Part shown: positions 52,086 to 60,100 of the stretch, piece by piece
Layout of the letters: each line of letters opens with the position of its first letter
Position numbering within the stretch: position 1 is the first letter of the stretch
Assembly (NCBI RefSeq): GCF_003076275.1
Contig: NZ_CP029064.1
Span: 816,501 to 880,500 of the forward strand
Origin: Microbulbifer sp. A4B17
Lineage (GTDB): Bacteria > Pseudomonadota > Gammaproteobacteria > Pseudomonadales > Cellvibrionaceae
Direction of reading: 5' to 3'
DNA length: 64,000 nucleotides
Program-made: the position numbers and the translations under genes
The notes under the pieces: model-generated
What the model was told of the DNA's origin: nothing
Databases searched by the model: none
Seen by the model: the letters and a program-made list of their open reading frames with translations, nothing else

Positions 52086-53051
52086 ATGGAAAAACCCCGA
52101 TTTCGCGCGGCGCTGCTGCATCCTCGCTACTGGCTGACCTGGCTGCTTTTCGCACTTTGGTTTTTGATTGCCCAATTGCCTTATCGTTGGCAGTTGGCTA
52201 TAGGTCGTGGATTTGGGCGCTTGATGCTCAGGGTGGCTACCAGCCGCCGAACCATTGCCGAGCGCAATCTTGCGCTGTGCTTCCCCGAACTGGGAGAGAG
52301 GGAACGGACAGAATTGTTACGGCGCAATTTTGAGTCCAGTGGTATCGCTTTAATGGAAACCGGGATGGCCTGGTTTCGCTCTGCTACTTGGTTAAGGAAA
52401 CGGTTTACCTTCGAGGGACTGGAGGCACTGCAAGCTATCCAGGCTGAGGGGCAAGGCGTCCTGTTGATGGCTATGCACTTTACCACTCTGGAACTCGGCG
52501 CCGCCATGATGGGGATGAGTATCACTCTCGATGGTATGTACAGACCGCACAAAAACCCAGTGTATGACTATATGCAGCGCAAGGGGCGTGAACGTCATAC
52601 GGAGAATGGCAGTGTTTACCAGCGCAAAGATGTACGCGGAGTTCTGCGAGCCCTGCAGCGGGGGCGTGCAGTCTGGTATGCTCCAGACCAGGATTACGGG
52701 ATTAAACAGGGGATATTTGCCCCGTTCTTTGGTGTTCCCGCGGCAACAGTGACAGGAACTTCGCGGTTTGCCCGGGTCGGGAAGGCCAAGGTAGTGCCCT
52801 ATGTGGTGACTCGACTCGAAGATGGTTCAGGTTATCGTCTTAAAATCTACGATCCCATAGAGCAGATCCCTTCCGGGGATGAACTGCAGGATGCCATCTT
52901 GGTGAACCAGTTTATCGAAGCCCGTATTCGTGAGATGCCTGAGCAATATATGTGGGTGCACCGCCGTTTTAAGACTCGCCCGGAGGGCGCTGAAAACGTC
53001 TACCTCGGAGTACGTAAAAAGAAAAAGAAGCGCAGAAGAGTGGCGAGTTAA
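52086..53051 (+). CDS. LpxL/HtrB-type lipid A acyltransferase
   Basis: This 321-residue inner-membrane enzyme of the lysophospholipid acyltransferase superfamily resembles LpxL, which adds a secondary acyl chain to Kdo2-lipid A. The catalytic H-x4-E motif is HFTTLE in LLMAMHFTTLELGA. DGMYRPHKNPVYDY and the ALQRGRAVWYAPDQDYG block are family-specific. One N-terminal membrane helix (LTWLLFALWFLIAQLPY) anchors it. The very basic C-terminus (KKKKKRRR) is unusual and may bind phospholipid head groups. Confidence 0.9.
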   Translation: MEKPRFRAALLHPRYWLTWLLFALWFLIAQLPYRWQLAIGRGFGRLMLRVATSRRTIAERNLALCFPELGERERTELLRRNFESSGIALMETGMAWFRSATWLRKRFTFEGLEALQAIQAEGQGVLLMAMHFTTLELGAAMMGMSITLDGMYRPHKNPVYDYMQRKGRERHTENGSVYQRKDVRGVLRALQRGRAVWYAPDQDYGIKQGIFAPFFGVPAATVTGTSRFARVGKAKVVPYVVTRLEDGSGYRLKIYDPIEQIPSGDELQDAILVNQFIEARIREMPEQYMWVHRRFKTRPEGAENVYLGVRKKKKKRRRVAS

Positions 53052-53143
53052 CCACACTGGCATAGATACCCTGGCCTAAGTAACATACTGAGCTGGCTCT
53101 GGCGGTGCTATTCCGGGTGGAGTGCAAAAGATAAGGAGTGAGG

Positions 53144-54019
53144 ATGTTAACCGGTAGTATGGTGGCCCTGGCCACCCCAATGTATGCAGACGGAAGCCCG
53201 GACTGGGACAGCCTGCACAACCTTGTTGAGTGGCATATTGAGCAGGGTACCCGCGCATTAGTAGCTGTGGGTACTACAGGTGAATCCGCGACTTTGGACT
53301 TTAATGAGCATATTGAGGTTATTCGTCGGGTTGTGGATCAGGTTGCTGGTCGCATCCCGGTTATTGCCGGAACAGGTGCCAACTCTACGGCTGAAGCGAT
53401 TGATTTAACGGAAAATGCCGCCAGATGCGGTGCGGATGCTTGCCTGCTGGTTACACCTTATTACAACAAACCCACCCAGGAAGGCCTCTACCAACACTAT
53501 CGTGCGGTCGCTAAGGCGGTTTCTATACCCCAGATTCTCTACAATGTGCCCGGTCGCACGGCGGTCGATATGCTGCCAGAGACGGTGCAGCGCCTGGCTC
53601 TTATCGGCAATATAGTGGGCATCAAGGAAGCTACTGGTGACCTGGAGCGGGCTAAAGTTTTAATAGATACTTTGCCGGAAGGGTTTGCTGTTTACTCTGG
53701 CGATGACTGTACGGCCGTAGAGTTAATGCTCCTGGGCGGCCATGGCGATATCAGTGTAACAGCCAATGTAGCCCCTGCCGCTGTAGCTCAAATGTGTGAA
53801 GCAGCATTGGCCGGCGATGCGGTGACTGCGAGGGCAATTGATCAGCGAATACAAATATTGCACAAAGTCCTGTTTTTGGAGTCCAACCCGATACCGGTGA
53901 AATGGGCTCTTCGGGAGATGGGTCGTGTCGATGGCGGAATACGCCTGCCACTGACAACTTTATCTCCGGAACATCACGGAACAGTGCGCGAAGCTCTGCG
54001 CAGTGCCGGTGTACTCTAA
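53144..54019 (+). CDS. dapA: DapA, 4-hydroxy-tetrahydrodipicolinate synthase
   Basis: DapA condenses pyruvate and aspartate semialdehyde, the first committed step of lysine and diaminopimelate synthesis. The 291-residue TIM barrel has [22 protein letters not shown] and the Schiff-base lysine in [10 protein letters not shown]. The C-terminal ends near [13 protein letters not shown] are typical. ATG 53144 is used because AAGGAG ends five bases before it; an in-frame GTG lies two codons upstream. bamC and an MBL hydrolase gene follow, a common gammaproteobacterial order from which purC is missing here. Confidence 0.96.
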   Translation: MLTGSMVALATPMYADGSPDWDSLHNLVEWHIEQGTRALVAVGTTGESATLDFNEHIEVIRRVVDQVAGRIPVIAGTGANSTAEAIDLTENAARCGADACLLVTPYYNKPTQEGLYQHYRAVAKAVSIPQILYNVPGRTAVDMLPETVQRLALIGNIVGIKEATGDLERAKVLIDTLPEGFAVYSGDDCTAVELMLLGGHGDISVTANVAPAAVAQMCEAALAGDAVTARAIDQRIQILHKVLFLESNPIPVKWALREMGRVDGGIRLPLTTLSPEHHGTVREALRSAGVL

Positions 54020-54053
54020 ACCCGCGAACTGAGAATTAACCAGGATAGCTTTA

Positions 54054-55244
54054 ATGAAAAAATTGACCGTTGGAGCCGGGCTCTTTATCTCCAGTGTTAC
54101 GCTGGCTGGGTGCGGTGTGTTCGGCAACGATGGCTATTTCCGCGATCGCAGTAATGACTACCAGCATGCCGATAGCCTGACTCCCCTGAGGATACCCGAA
54201 GGTGTGAACACTAAGCATCAGGAGGAGCTCTATGAGATCCCTCAGATTGCTGGAGAGCAGTTGGCACAAGGTGACTTTGAGGTTCCGCGTCCCCAGGCAA
54301 TCTCGGTTAATGCGGGTTTGGACAAAGTAAAAATTCAAAAGCTCGGCGGAAACCGCTGGGTGCTGGTAACTCAGCCTCCTGAAGAGGTTTGGCCCCAATT
54401 GCATCAATTCTTGCGCAGTTCGGGCTTGACGCTAGAAATGTCGGATGCCAGCGCTGGTGTTCTAGAAACTGCCTGGATGACGTTTAAAGAGAGCCCTGAC
54501 ACTAAAGATAAATACCGTTTGCAAGTAGAGACCGGTGTACAGCCAGATACTACAGAAGTTCATGTGCGCCACCTCTCTGTACCTTCAGCGGCCCAGGTTG
54601 GTGGTAGTGTTAATTGGCCGAAGCAATCATCCAGCCCTGAGCGGGAGGGCTGGATGATCGATGAGATGTCCACTGCCCTGGCCTCTGAGACAGCTGCTGC
54701 TACTGCATCTTTGGTTGCACAAGCTATCGGCAGCAGCACTCTGAAAGTGCAACTGCGAGAACCTGCCGGCAATGAGCCGTATATTGCGATGGGGCTGGAA
54801 ATGGACAGAGCTTGGGCAACAGTCGCTCATGCGGTTAACTCCGGCGCCTATCGGTTGCACCGTGAAGATGCTGATATCGGCCTTTTTTATGTTACTTACG
54901 ATGAAGAGCGAGAGCTTGCCACTGATGAAGAGGATGATGGAGGTTGGTTCTCTTGGGGCGGCAAGAGTGATGAGGATGAGCTGGCTGAGAGTGCTGATCA
55001 GGTAAGCCTGCAGCAGATTCTGGCTGGAATTGACCTGACTGAAGGTGCTGAGCCAGTCCTTTTCAAGGAAATTAAAGGCCTGGGAGTTGGCTCTACTACG
55101 AGTGAAGCTTACCCCGGTTACTTGATTGTTATCCGTGGCAATGACGATGAGATCGAAGTCCGCGTGCGCAACACCCGGGGACAGCCGCTATCCAGGAATG
55201 AAGCTGCCCAGCTGCTTCAATCTATCCAGCAGAATCTCATTTAA
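54054..55244 (+). CDS. bamC: BamC, outer-membrane assembly lipoprotein
   Basis: BamC is a non-essential lipoprotein of the BAM complex that binds BamD. The 396-residue product has lipobox LAGC (cysteine at residue 20). The unstructured N-terminal segment includes YFRDRSNDYQHADSLTPLRIP, the part that contacts BamD. Two helix-grip domains follow at about 95-220 and 240-396. The acidic stretch DEEDDGGWFSWGGKSDEDELAES between them is longer than in E. coli. It is co-transcribed with dapA and overlaps the next ATG by one base (TAATG). Confidence 0.9.
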   Translation: MKKLTVGAGLFISSVTLAGCGVFGNDGYFRDRSNDYQHADSLTPLRIPEGVNTKHQEELYEIPQIAGEQLAQGDFEVPRPQAISVNAGLDKVKIQKLGGNRWVLVTQPPEEVWPQLHQFLRSSGLTLEMSDASAGVLETAWMTFKESPDTKDKYRLQVETGVQPDTTEVHVRHLSVPSAAQVGGSVNWPKQSSSPEREGWMIDEMSTALASETAAATASLVAQAIGSSTLKVQLREPAGNEPYIAMGLEMDRAWATVAHAVNSGAYRLHREDADIGLFYVTYDEERELATDEEDDGGWFSWGGKSDEDELAESADQVSLQQILAGIDLTEGAEPVLFKEIKGLGVGSTTSEAYPGYLIVIRGNDDEIEVRVRNTRGQPLSRNEAAQLLQSIQQNLI

Positions 55245-56017
55245 TGGGTCTTCGCTTCGCCTCTTTGGGAAGCGGCAGTAAAGGCAATGGAACAGTGGTC
55301 GCCAGTGGCGACCACTTTCTTTTGGTCGACTGCGGTTTTACCATCAAGGAAACCGAGCGCCGTATGGCGCGGCTCGGTATGTCTCCTGCTGATATTTCTG
55401 CGATTGTGGTTACCCACGAACACAGTGATCACCTTTCCGGTGTGGGCCCGCTTGCGCGCAGGTATGGCCTGCCTGTTTACCTGACGCCCGGTACTTTTAA
55501 GGCGCGTGATATTGGCAAGTTACCGGAGTTGCACTTAATTGAGGGGCACCAGCCTTTTGTTGTCGCTGATATTCAAGTAACCCCGGTCGCGGTTCCCCAC
55601 GATGCCCGTGAGGCGGCGCAGTTTGTCTTTCGCTATCGCGGTAGCAGTCTGGGCTTGTTGACGGACTTGGGGACTATCACCCCTCATGTTGAAACGCATT
55701 TTGGCGATTGTGATGCCTTGGTTTTAGAAGCAAATCACGACCCTCTGATGCTCGCTCAAGGACCCTATCCACCTTCGTTGAAGCGACGCGTTGGAGGTGC
55801 CTATGGCCATCTGAGTAATCAGCAGGCTGCTGGCTTTCTACAGCGCGTTGGCTATGAACAGCTACAGCACTTGGTAGTAGCCCATATCAGTGAAAAAAAT
55901 AACAGTCTTGCTCTGGCAAAGGAGGCCCTGGCAGAGGTTGCCGAAACAGTGGAGAGCTGTATTTTTGCCTGTCAGCAGGAAGGGTTTGACTGGCTTACAG
56001 TGGAAAGCCGAAGCTAA
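55244..56017 (+). CDS. MBL-fold metallo-hydrolase (YycJ-like)
   Basis: This 257-residue metallo-beta-lactamase-fold protein starts RFASLGSGSKGNGTVV. It carries the metal motif HEHSDHLSG, with additional ligands in PHDAREAAQFVF, DALVLEANHD and VVAHISEKNNS. This pattern is typical of the YycJ/WalJ-type nucleases or hydrolases. It shares an operon with bamC; translation is coupled through TAATG. Substrate is not established. Confidence 0.87.
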   Translation: MGLRFASLGSGSKGNGTVVASGDHFLLVDCGFTIKETERRMARLGMSPADISAIVVTHEHSDHLSGVGPLARRYGLPVYLTPGTFKARDIGKLPELHLIEGHQPFVVADIQVTPVAVPHDAREAAQFVFRYRGSSLGLLTDLGTITPHVETHFGDCDALVLEANHDPLMLAQGPYPPSLKRRVGGAYGHLSNQQAAGFLQRVGYEQLQHLVVAHISEKNNSLALAKEALAEVAETVESCIFACQQEGFDWLTVESRS

Positions 56018-56046
56018 GGTCGCTAACTATCCCCAGCTTATATCTG

Positions 56047-56080
56047 TTTAAATGCGACAAAATTGTTTGTCGTATTTAAA
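56047..56080. promoter_or_regulatory. 34-bp near-perfect palindrome before the TauE/SafE gene
   Basis: TTTAAATGCGACAAA-ATTG-TTTGTCGTATTTAAA has 15-bp arms with one C/T mismatch. It ends 11 bases before the preferred ATG (56092). It could be an operator or an mRNA hairpin affecting initiation; there is no T-run. Confidence 0.6.
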
Positions 56081-56091
56081 TGGGGTGGGCT

Positions 56092-56922
56092 ATGGAAGTA
56101 CTACTGGTTTATTTGTTGGTCGGTGCCGCTGCTGGAACTATCGCCGGATTATTTGGCGTAGGTGGTGGCCTGATCATTGTTCCTGCCTTGGTTTTTGTTT
56201 TCACCGCCATGGGGATATCCCCTGAAATCCTCACCCACATGGCTGTGGGTACCTCCCTGGCAACAATCATTGTCACTTCAATCAGTTCAGTGCGCGCCCA
56301 CAACAAGAAAAGGGCGGTGGACTGGAAGATCTTTGGGATTATGGCTCCAGGCATTTTAATCGGCTCCTGGGCCGGTGGTGTCACTGCTGAATTACTTCCC
56401 GGTGCTTGGCTGCAGCTGTTGATCGGTGTCTTTGCTATCGTGATTGCGGTGAGGATGTGGCTTAGTGGTGCCCGGCACGATCAATTAACGGAGGGGGCCG
56501 GCAACTTGCCAAGGTCATCTTTACTGCTATCTGCTGGGGGCGTTATAGGCTGGGTATCCGCGATTTTTGGTATCGGTGGGGGCTCATTAACCGTTCCATT
56601 TTTATCCCGCTGTCGGGTGAAGATGCAGCGTGCGGTTGCTACGTCGGCGGCTTGTGGTCTTCCCATTGCGGTTGCGGGTGCACTGAGCTTTGGTTTCCAG
56701 GGCTGGAACAACCAGCTTCTTCCAGAATGGAGTAGTGGCTATGTGTACTGGCCTGCGTTTTTTGGAATTGTTATCACCAGCACGTTTTTTGCCCGCTTTG
56801 GTGCCAATCTCGCCCATCGCCTTTCTCCCAAAATGCTTAAGCATTGCTTTGCCGTTTTGCTGTTTATTATTGGGGCGCGCTTTATCTGGCTGAATGTCGG
56901 TCTATTACAAGGCTTGCTTTAG
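56092..56922 (+). CDS. TauE/SafE-family sulfite exporter-like permease
   Basis: This protein of 276 residues has about eight helices. The duplicated TauE motif is visible: AAAGTIAGLFGVGGGLIIVPAL in the first half and GWVSAIFGIGGGSLTVPFL in the second. Members export sulfite, sulfoacetate or other small organosulfur anions, or are unassigned. ATG 56092 is preferred because the ATG at 56080 lies in the palindrome; GGGGTGG precedes the chosen start. A terminator follows. Confidence 0.88.
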   Translation: MEVLLVYLLVGAAAGTIAGLFGVGGGLIIVPALVFVFTAMGISPEILTHMAVGTSLATIIVTSISSVRAHNKKRAVDWKIFGIMAPGILIGSWAGGVTAELLPGAWLQLLIGVFAIVIAVRMWLSGARHDQLTEGAGNLPRSSLLLSAGGVIGWVSAIFGIGGGSLTVPFLSRCRVKMQRAVATSAACGLPIAVAGALSFGFQGWNNQLLPEWSSGYVYWPAFFGIVITSTFFARFGANLAHRLSPKMLKHCFAVLLFIIGARFIWLNVGLLQGLL

Positions 56923-56934
56923 GCGAGGGAAAAT

Positions 56935-56967
56935 AAAAAAGGCCACTGCATGCAGTGGCCTTTTTTT
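56935..56967. terminator. Bidirectional terminator between tauE-like and POT genes
   Basis: AAAAAAGGCCACTGCA / TGCAGTGGCCTTTTTT is a perfect 16-bp palindrome with A and T tracts on both sides, between two convergent genes. Confidence 0.92.
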
Positions 56968-56984
56968 GGGAGTACAGCTAAGTA

Positions 56985-58517
56985 TTAGGCCGTTTTAGTA
57001 GAGCCTTCAGCTGTCGCAGTATTCTGTGGTGCTTCTGAGTCACTTTCCCAGTACTTGGACTTGAGACTGATCAGGGCCAGGATGATACCCACTCCAATTG
57101 TGAACAAGCTGATTTGCAGGAACAGGTTTGGCATTTCAGCAACATTGTTCGGATCAAAGTTACCTGACAGAAGACCGGCAAAGAGGTTGCCGATAGAGTA
57201 AGTCAGAACAAAGACACCCATCATCTGGCCAGCAAAGCGGCGAGGAGAAAGTTTACTTACTGCACTCAGGGCCACTGGGCTCAGGCAGAGTTCACCGACA
57301 GTGTGCAGGAAGTAAGTGGCTACCAGCCAGTAAGGAGCAACTTTCAGGCCCGCTGCTGCATATTGAGCGGCAAAGAACATTACCAGGAAGCCACTGGCCA
57401 TGATGATCAGGCCAAGTGCACATTTCAGCCCATAGGATGGGGTGATCATGCGTTTGCCCAGGTTAATCCACAGTGCGGCAAAGAACGGGGACAGGGTAAT
57501 GATAAAGATGGAGTTAAAGCTTTGTAGCCAGGAGGTTGGCATTTCAAAGCTGCCAATCAGGCGATCCGTGTAGTCGCGGCCGAATAGGTTCAGTGAGGAG
57601 CCCGCTTGCTCGAAGCCCGACCAGAAAAAGGTAGAGGCTACACAGACTAGGAATAGCGCCCACATTTTCTTTTTCTCTGGCCCGCTCAGCTGGCCGCCAA
57701 AGTAGATAAAGCCAAAGTAGGCAAGGAAAGTCAGGGTGAAGGCTACAGCTACGTACTTGGCTATTTCTACCGGGTTGATGGTGATAGTGCCATTCATCAC
57801 CAAGCCAGTAATCACTGCAACACCGACTACGACAGCACCAATTATGCGCCAAGCTAGTTTTGCCTTTTCTGGCGAAAGTGGGTTCTCGGGATTGAGGCTT
57901 GCGCCCCCCAGATTGTGGATAGTGCGGCGATACTGGATCAGGCCAATAGCCATCCCCACTGCAGCGGCACCAAAGCCCCAATGCCAACCGACATTTTCAC
58001 CAAAGTAACCGCAGACGGCATAGCCAATAATTGAGCCCATATTGATGCCCATATAGTACAGAGCGTATCCACTGTCGCGGCGAACATCATCTGGTTGGTA
58101 CAAATGTCCAACTGCTGCACTGATGTTGGGCTTGAGGAGGCCGGTGCCGGTAGCAACAAGGATCAAGCCAATAAAGAAGCTCCAACTGGTTGGGATGGCG
58201 AGCACAATATGGCCACACATAATGATGATGCCGCCGTACCAAATGGTGCGTTGTCCTCCTAGCAGTCGGTCTGCAATCCAGCCACCGGGCAGGCCGAGGA
58301 AGTACACGGCGCCAGTGTAGAGCCCATAGATAGCTCCCGCCGCGGCAACAGTAAAGGCCAAGCCCTCTTCCTGAAGACTGGCTGTCATAAACAGCACAAG
58401 CAGGGCTCGCATACCGTAGTAACTCATCCGCTCCCACATTTCGGTGAAGAAAAGCGTGGAGAGCCCCTTGGGGTGGCCAAAAAAGCCGGCGTCATTTTGA
58501 TGTGTATTTGACGACAT
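56985..58517 (-). CDS. POT-family proton-coupled oligopeptide transporter
   Basis: This 510-residue MFS transporter of the PTR/POT family resembles DtpA/YdgR. The N-terminal ExxER signature is TEMWERMSYYGMRALL. The family loops GGWIADRLLGGQRTIW and LKPNISAAVGHLY follow, with FFWSGFEQAGSSLNLF in the second half. It imports di- and tripeptides with protons. Twelve to fourteen hydrophobic segments are visible. It is monocistronic and convergent with the TauE-like gene. Confidence 0.94.
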   Translation of the reverse strand: MSSNTHQNDAGFFGHPKGLSTLFFTEMWERMSYYGMRALLVLFMTASLQEEGLAFTVAAAGAIYGLYTGAVYFLGLPGGWIADRLLGGQRTIWYGGIIIMCGHIVLAIPTSWSFFIGLILVATGTGLLKPNISAAVGHLYQPDDVRRDSGYALYYMGINMGSIIGYAVCGYFGENVGWHWGFGAAAVGMAIGLIQYRRTIHNLGGASLNPENPLSPEKAKLAWRIIGAVVVGVAVITGLVMNGTITINPVEIAKYVAVAFTLTFLAYFGFIYFGGQLSGPEKKKMWALFLVCVASTFFWSGFEQAGSSLNLFGRDYTDRLIGSFEMPTSWLQSFNSIFIITLSPFFAALWINLGKRMITPSYGLKCALGLIIMASGFLVMFFAAQYAAAGLKVAPYWLVATYFLHTVGELCLSPVALSAVSKLSPRRFAGQMMGVFVLTYSIGNLFAGLLSGNFDPNNVAEMPNLFLQISLFTIGVGIILALISLKSKYWESDSEAPQNTATAEGSTKTA

Positions 58518-58899
58518 AAGCTGAAATTCCAGTTGTTATAGCTCTAGTGCAATATGCTGGTGCATATCAGGAAGGCAGCCTGGCCAGGGAATTGAATTTT
58601 CGGTGCCCTTTGGTTAGCCAGGTAATTCATCCATGTTTCAGAGTACTATTTATTTCCTGTATTGCTCTTGTTTAAGGAGGTCGCGACCGATCTGGGTTTG
58701 GGGCGGATGTTTCCGGCCAGCTCAAAGTCCCAAATGTTTGGAGCACCTACCTCCTGCGTAACTTGGAAAGTTTACCAGCTGTCTATTTAACAGGCGAACT
58801 GTTGTGGGGCGTTTTAAGCAAATGGTACCAGGGCACTTTATTTGGCCTTAAATTGGTGATAAATCCTGTTACAGTTCAAAATTTGGGGAGGGAAACGCT
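58518..58899. other. 382-bp gap between two divergent genes
   Basis: No gene is visible. A short inverted repeat ATATGC-TGGT-GCATAT (58552-58567), 35 bp from the transporter start, and the palindrome GGTCGCGACC (58679-58688) are the only symmetric sites seen. GGGGAGGG before 58900 is the ribosome site of the TPR lipoprotein. Confidence 0.45.
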
Positions 58900-60036
58900 G
58901 TGAAGGCACTATTTATAGTCGCTGTGGTACTGGTCATTGGTGGTTGTTCCCAGTACCCAAATATCCATACTAAACAAGTAGATACTGATTCTGTTTTGAG
59001 TGGACGGGCTGTTTTTAATCGATCTGTTCGAACAAATGAGCTGCCAGATGAAGAACTTTTAGAACTTGATACGGAAATTCGCTCATATCTAAATACACTT
59101 TCTCCTGATGCGATACCTGATAGCCGCCTTCAGGCACTGACGAACGCGGTGAGTAAGAGGGAGCTTTTCTTTGAGTACGATGCGAACAGTACCCTCTCTG
59201 CTAGGGAAGCCTTTTATCAGCAGCGGGGTAATTGCTTAACTTTTACACTGATGATGGTTGCTATGGCGAGGGAGTTAGGGGTTGAGGCCTTCTTTAATGA
59301 AGTCGATGTCCCCCCTGTCTGGAGTCAGGAAGAGGCGGAGACTTTTGTTATTTATCGTCACGTGAATATGGTATCTGAGCACCCAAGCGGTCAGCGAATT
59401 ATCGATCTCAATCTCGAAGTTTACGATCCTATTTATCAGCAGAGAACCCTGGACGATATTACTGCATTCGCTCTTTATTACAGTAATAGAGGTGTGGAGT
59501 TCCTTCGTGAAGGAGATGAGGAGCAAGCATTTCTATATTTACGTAAAGCCTTGCAATTACGTCCTGAAAGAAGTGATTTCTGGTCTAACATGGGGGCTTT
59601 CTATAGTCGTTTTGACCATCTTTATGAGGCTGAGCAAAGCTATCTCCAATCCCTCGTTTTACAGGAGGATAACCTGGTTGCCAGCAGCAACTTAGAGTGG
59701 TTATATCGCGGCACGGGACGTGATGAGTTAGCCAGCGTCTATGCTGGTAGGGTGAAATTTCACCGGGAACGTAATCCTTACTACCTCTATTACCAGGCTC
59801 GCGAATCCTATGAAAACAAAAATTACCTGGATGCAGAAAAACGTCTAAGACGAGCTATAAAGGCCAATGATGATGATCACCGATTCCACTTTTTACTTGG
59901 GCTAACTCAATATAACCTTGGTGATTTACTGGCTTCCAGGAATAGCTTTGAGAGAGCATTTTCGCTGGTGAGTAGCTTGGACGTGAAAAATATATATCAG
60001 CAAAAACTGGATCGCTTGTTGAATAGTGGTGCTTAA
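58900..60036 (+). CDS. Lipoprotein with transglutaminase-like and TPR domains
   Basis: This 378-residue lipoprotein starts at GTG 58900 after GGGAGG and has lipobox VIGGC (cysteine at residue 16). Residues about 100-200 resemble a transglutaminase-like fold: SAREAFYQQRGNCLTFTLMM with a candidate nucleophile cysteine, then RHVNMV with a candidate histidine. From about 200 to the end are TPR repeats (SNRGVEFLREGDEEQAFLYL and three or four more). It probably acts in the periplasm on proteins or peptidoglycan; the substrate is unknown. Confidence 0.75.
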   Translation: MKALFIVAVVLVIGGCSQYPNIHTKQVDTDSVLSGRAVFNRSVRTNELPDEELLELDTEIRSYLNTLSPDAIPDSRLQALTNAVSKRELFFEYDANSTLSAREAFYQQRGNCLTFTLMMVAMARELGVEAFFNEVDVPPVWSQEEAETFVIYRHVNMVSEHPSGQRIIDLNLEVYDPIYQQRTLDDITAFALYYSNRGVEFLREGDEEQAFLYLRKALQLRPERSDFWSNMGAFYSRFDHLYEAEQSYLQSLVLQEDNLVASSNLEWLYRGTGRDELASVYAGRVKFHRERNPYYLYYQARESYENKNYLDAEKRLRRAIKANDDDHRFHFLLGLTQYNLGDLLASRNSFERAFSLVSSLDVKNIYQQKLDRLLNSGA

Positions 60037-60050
60037 TTTTAGTCATTAAT

Positions 60051-60077
60051 AGAAAGGGTGCCATAGGCACCCTTTCT
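60051..60077. terminator. Terminator between the TPR lipoprotein and TonB receptor genes
   Basis: AGAAAGGGTGCC-ATA-GGCACCCTTTCT is a perfect 12-bp stem between convergent genes. Flanking T-runs are short, so strength is uncertain. Confidence 0.7.
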
Positions 60078-60100
60078 ACATTGGCTTTCGGAGTCTGGCT

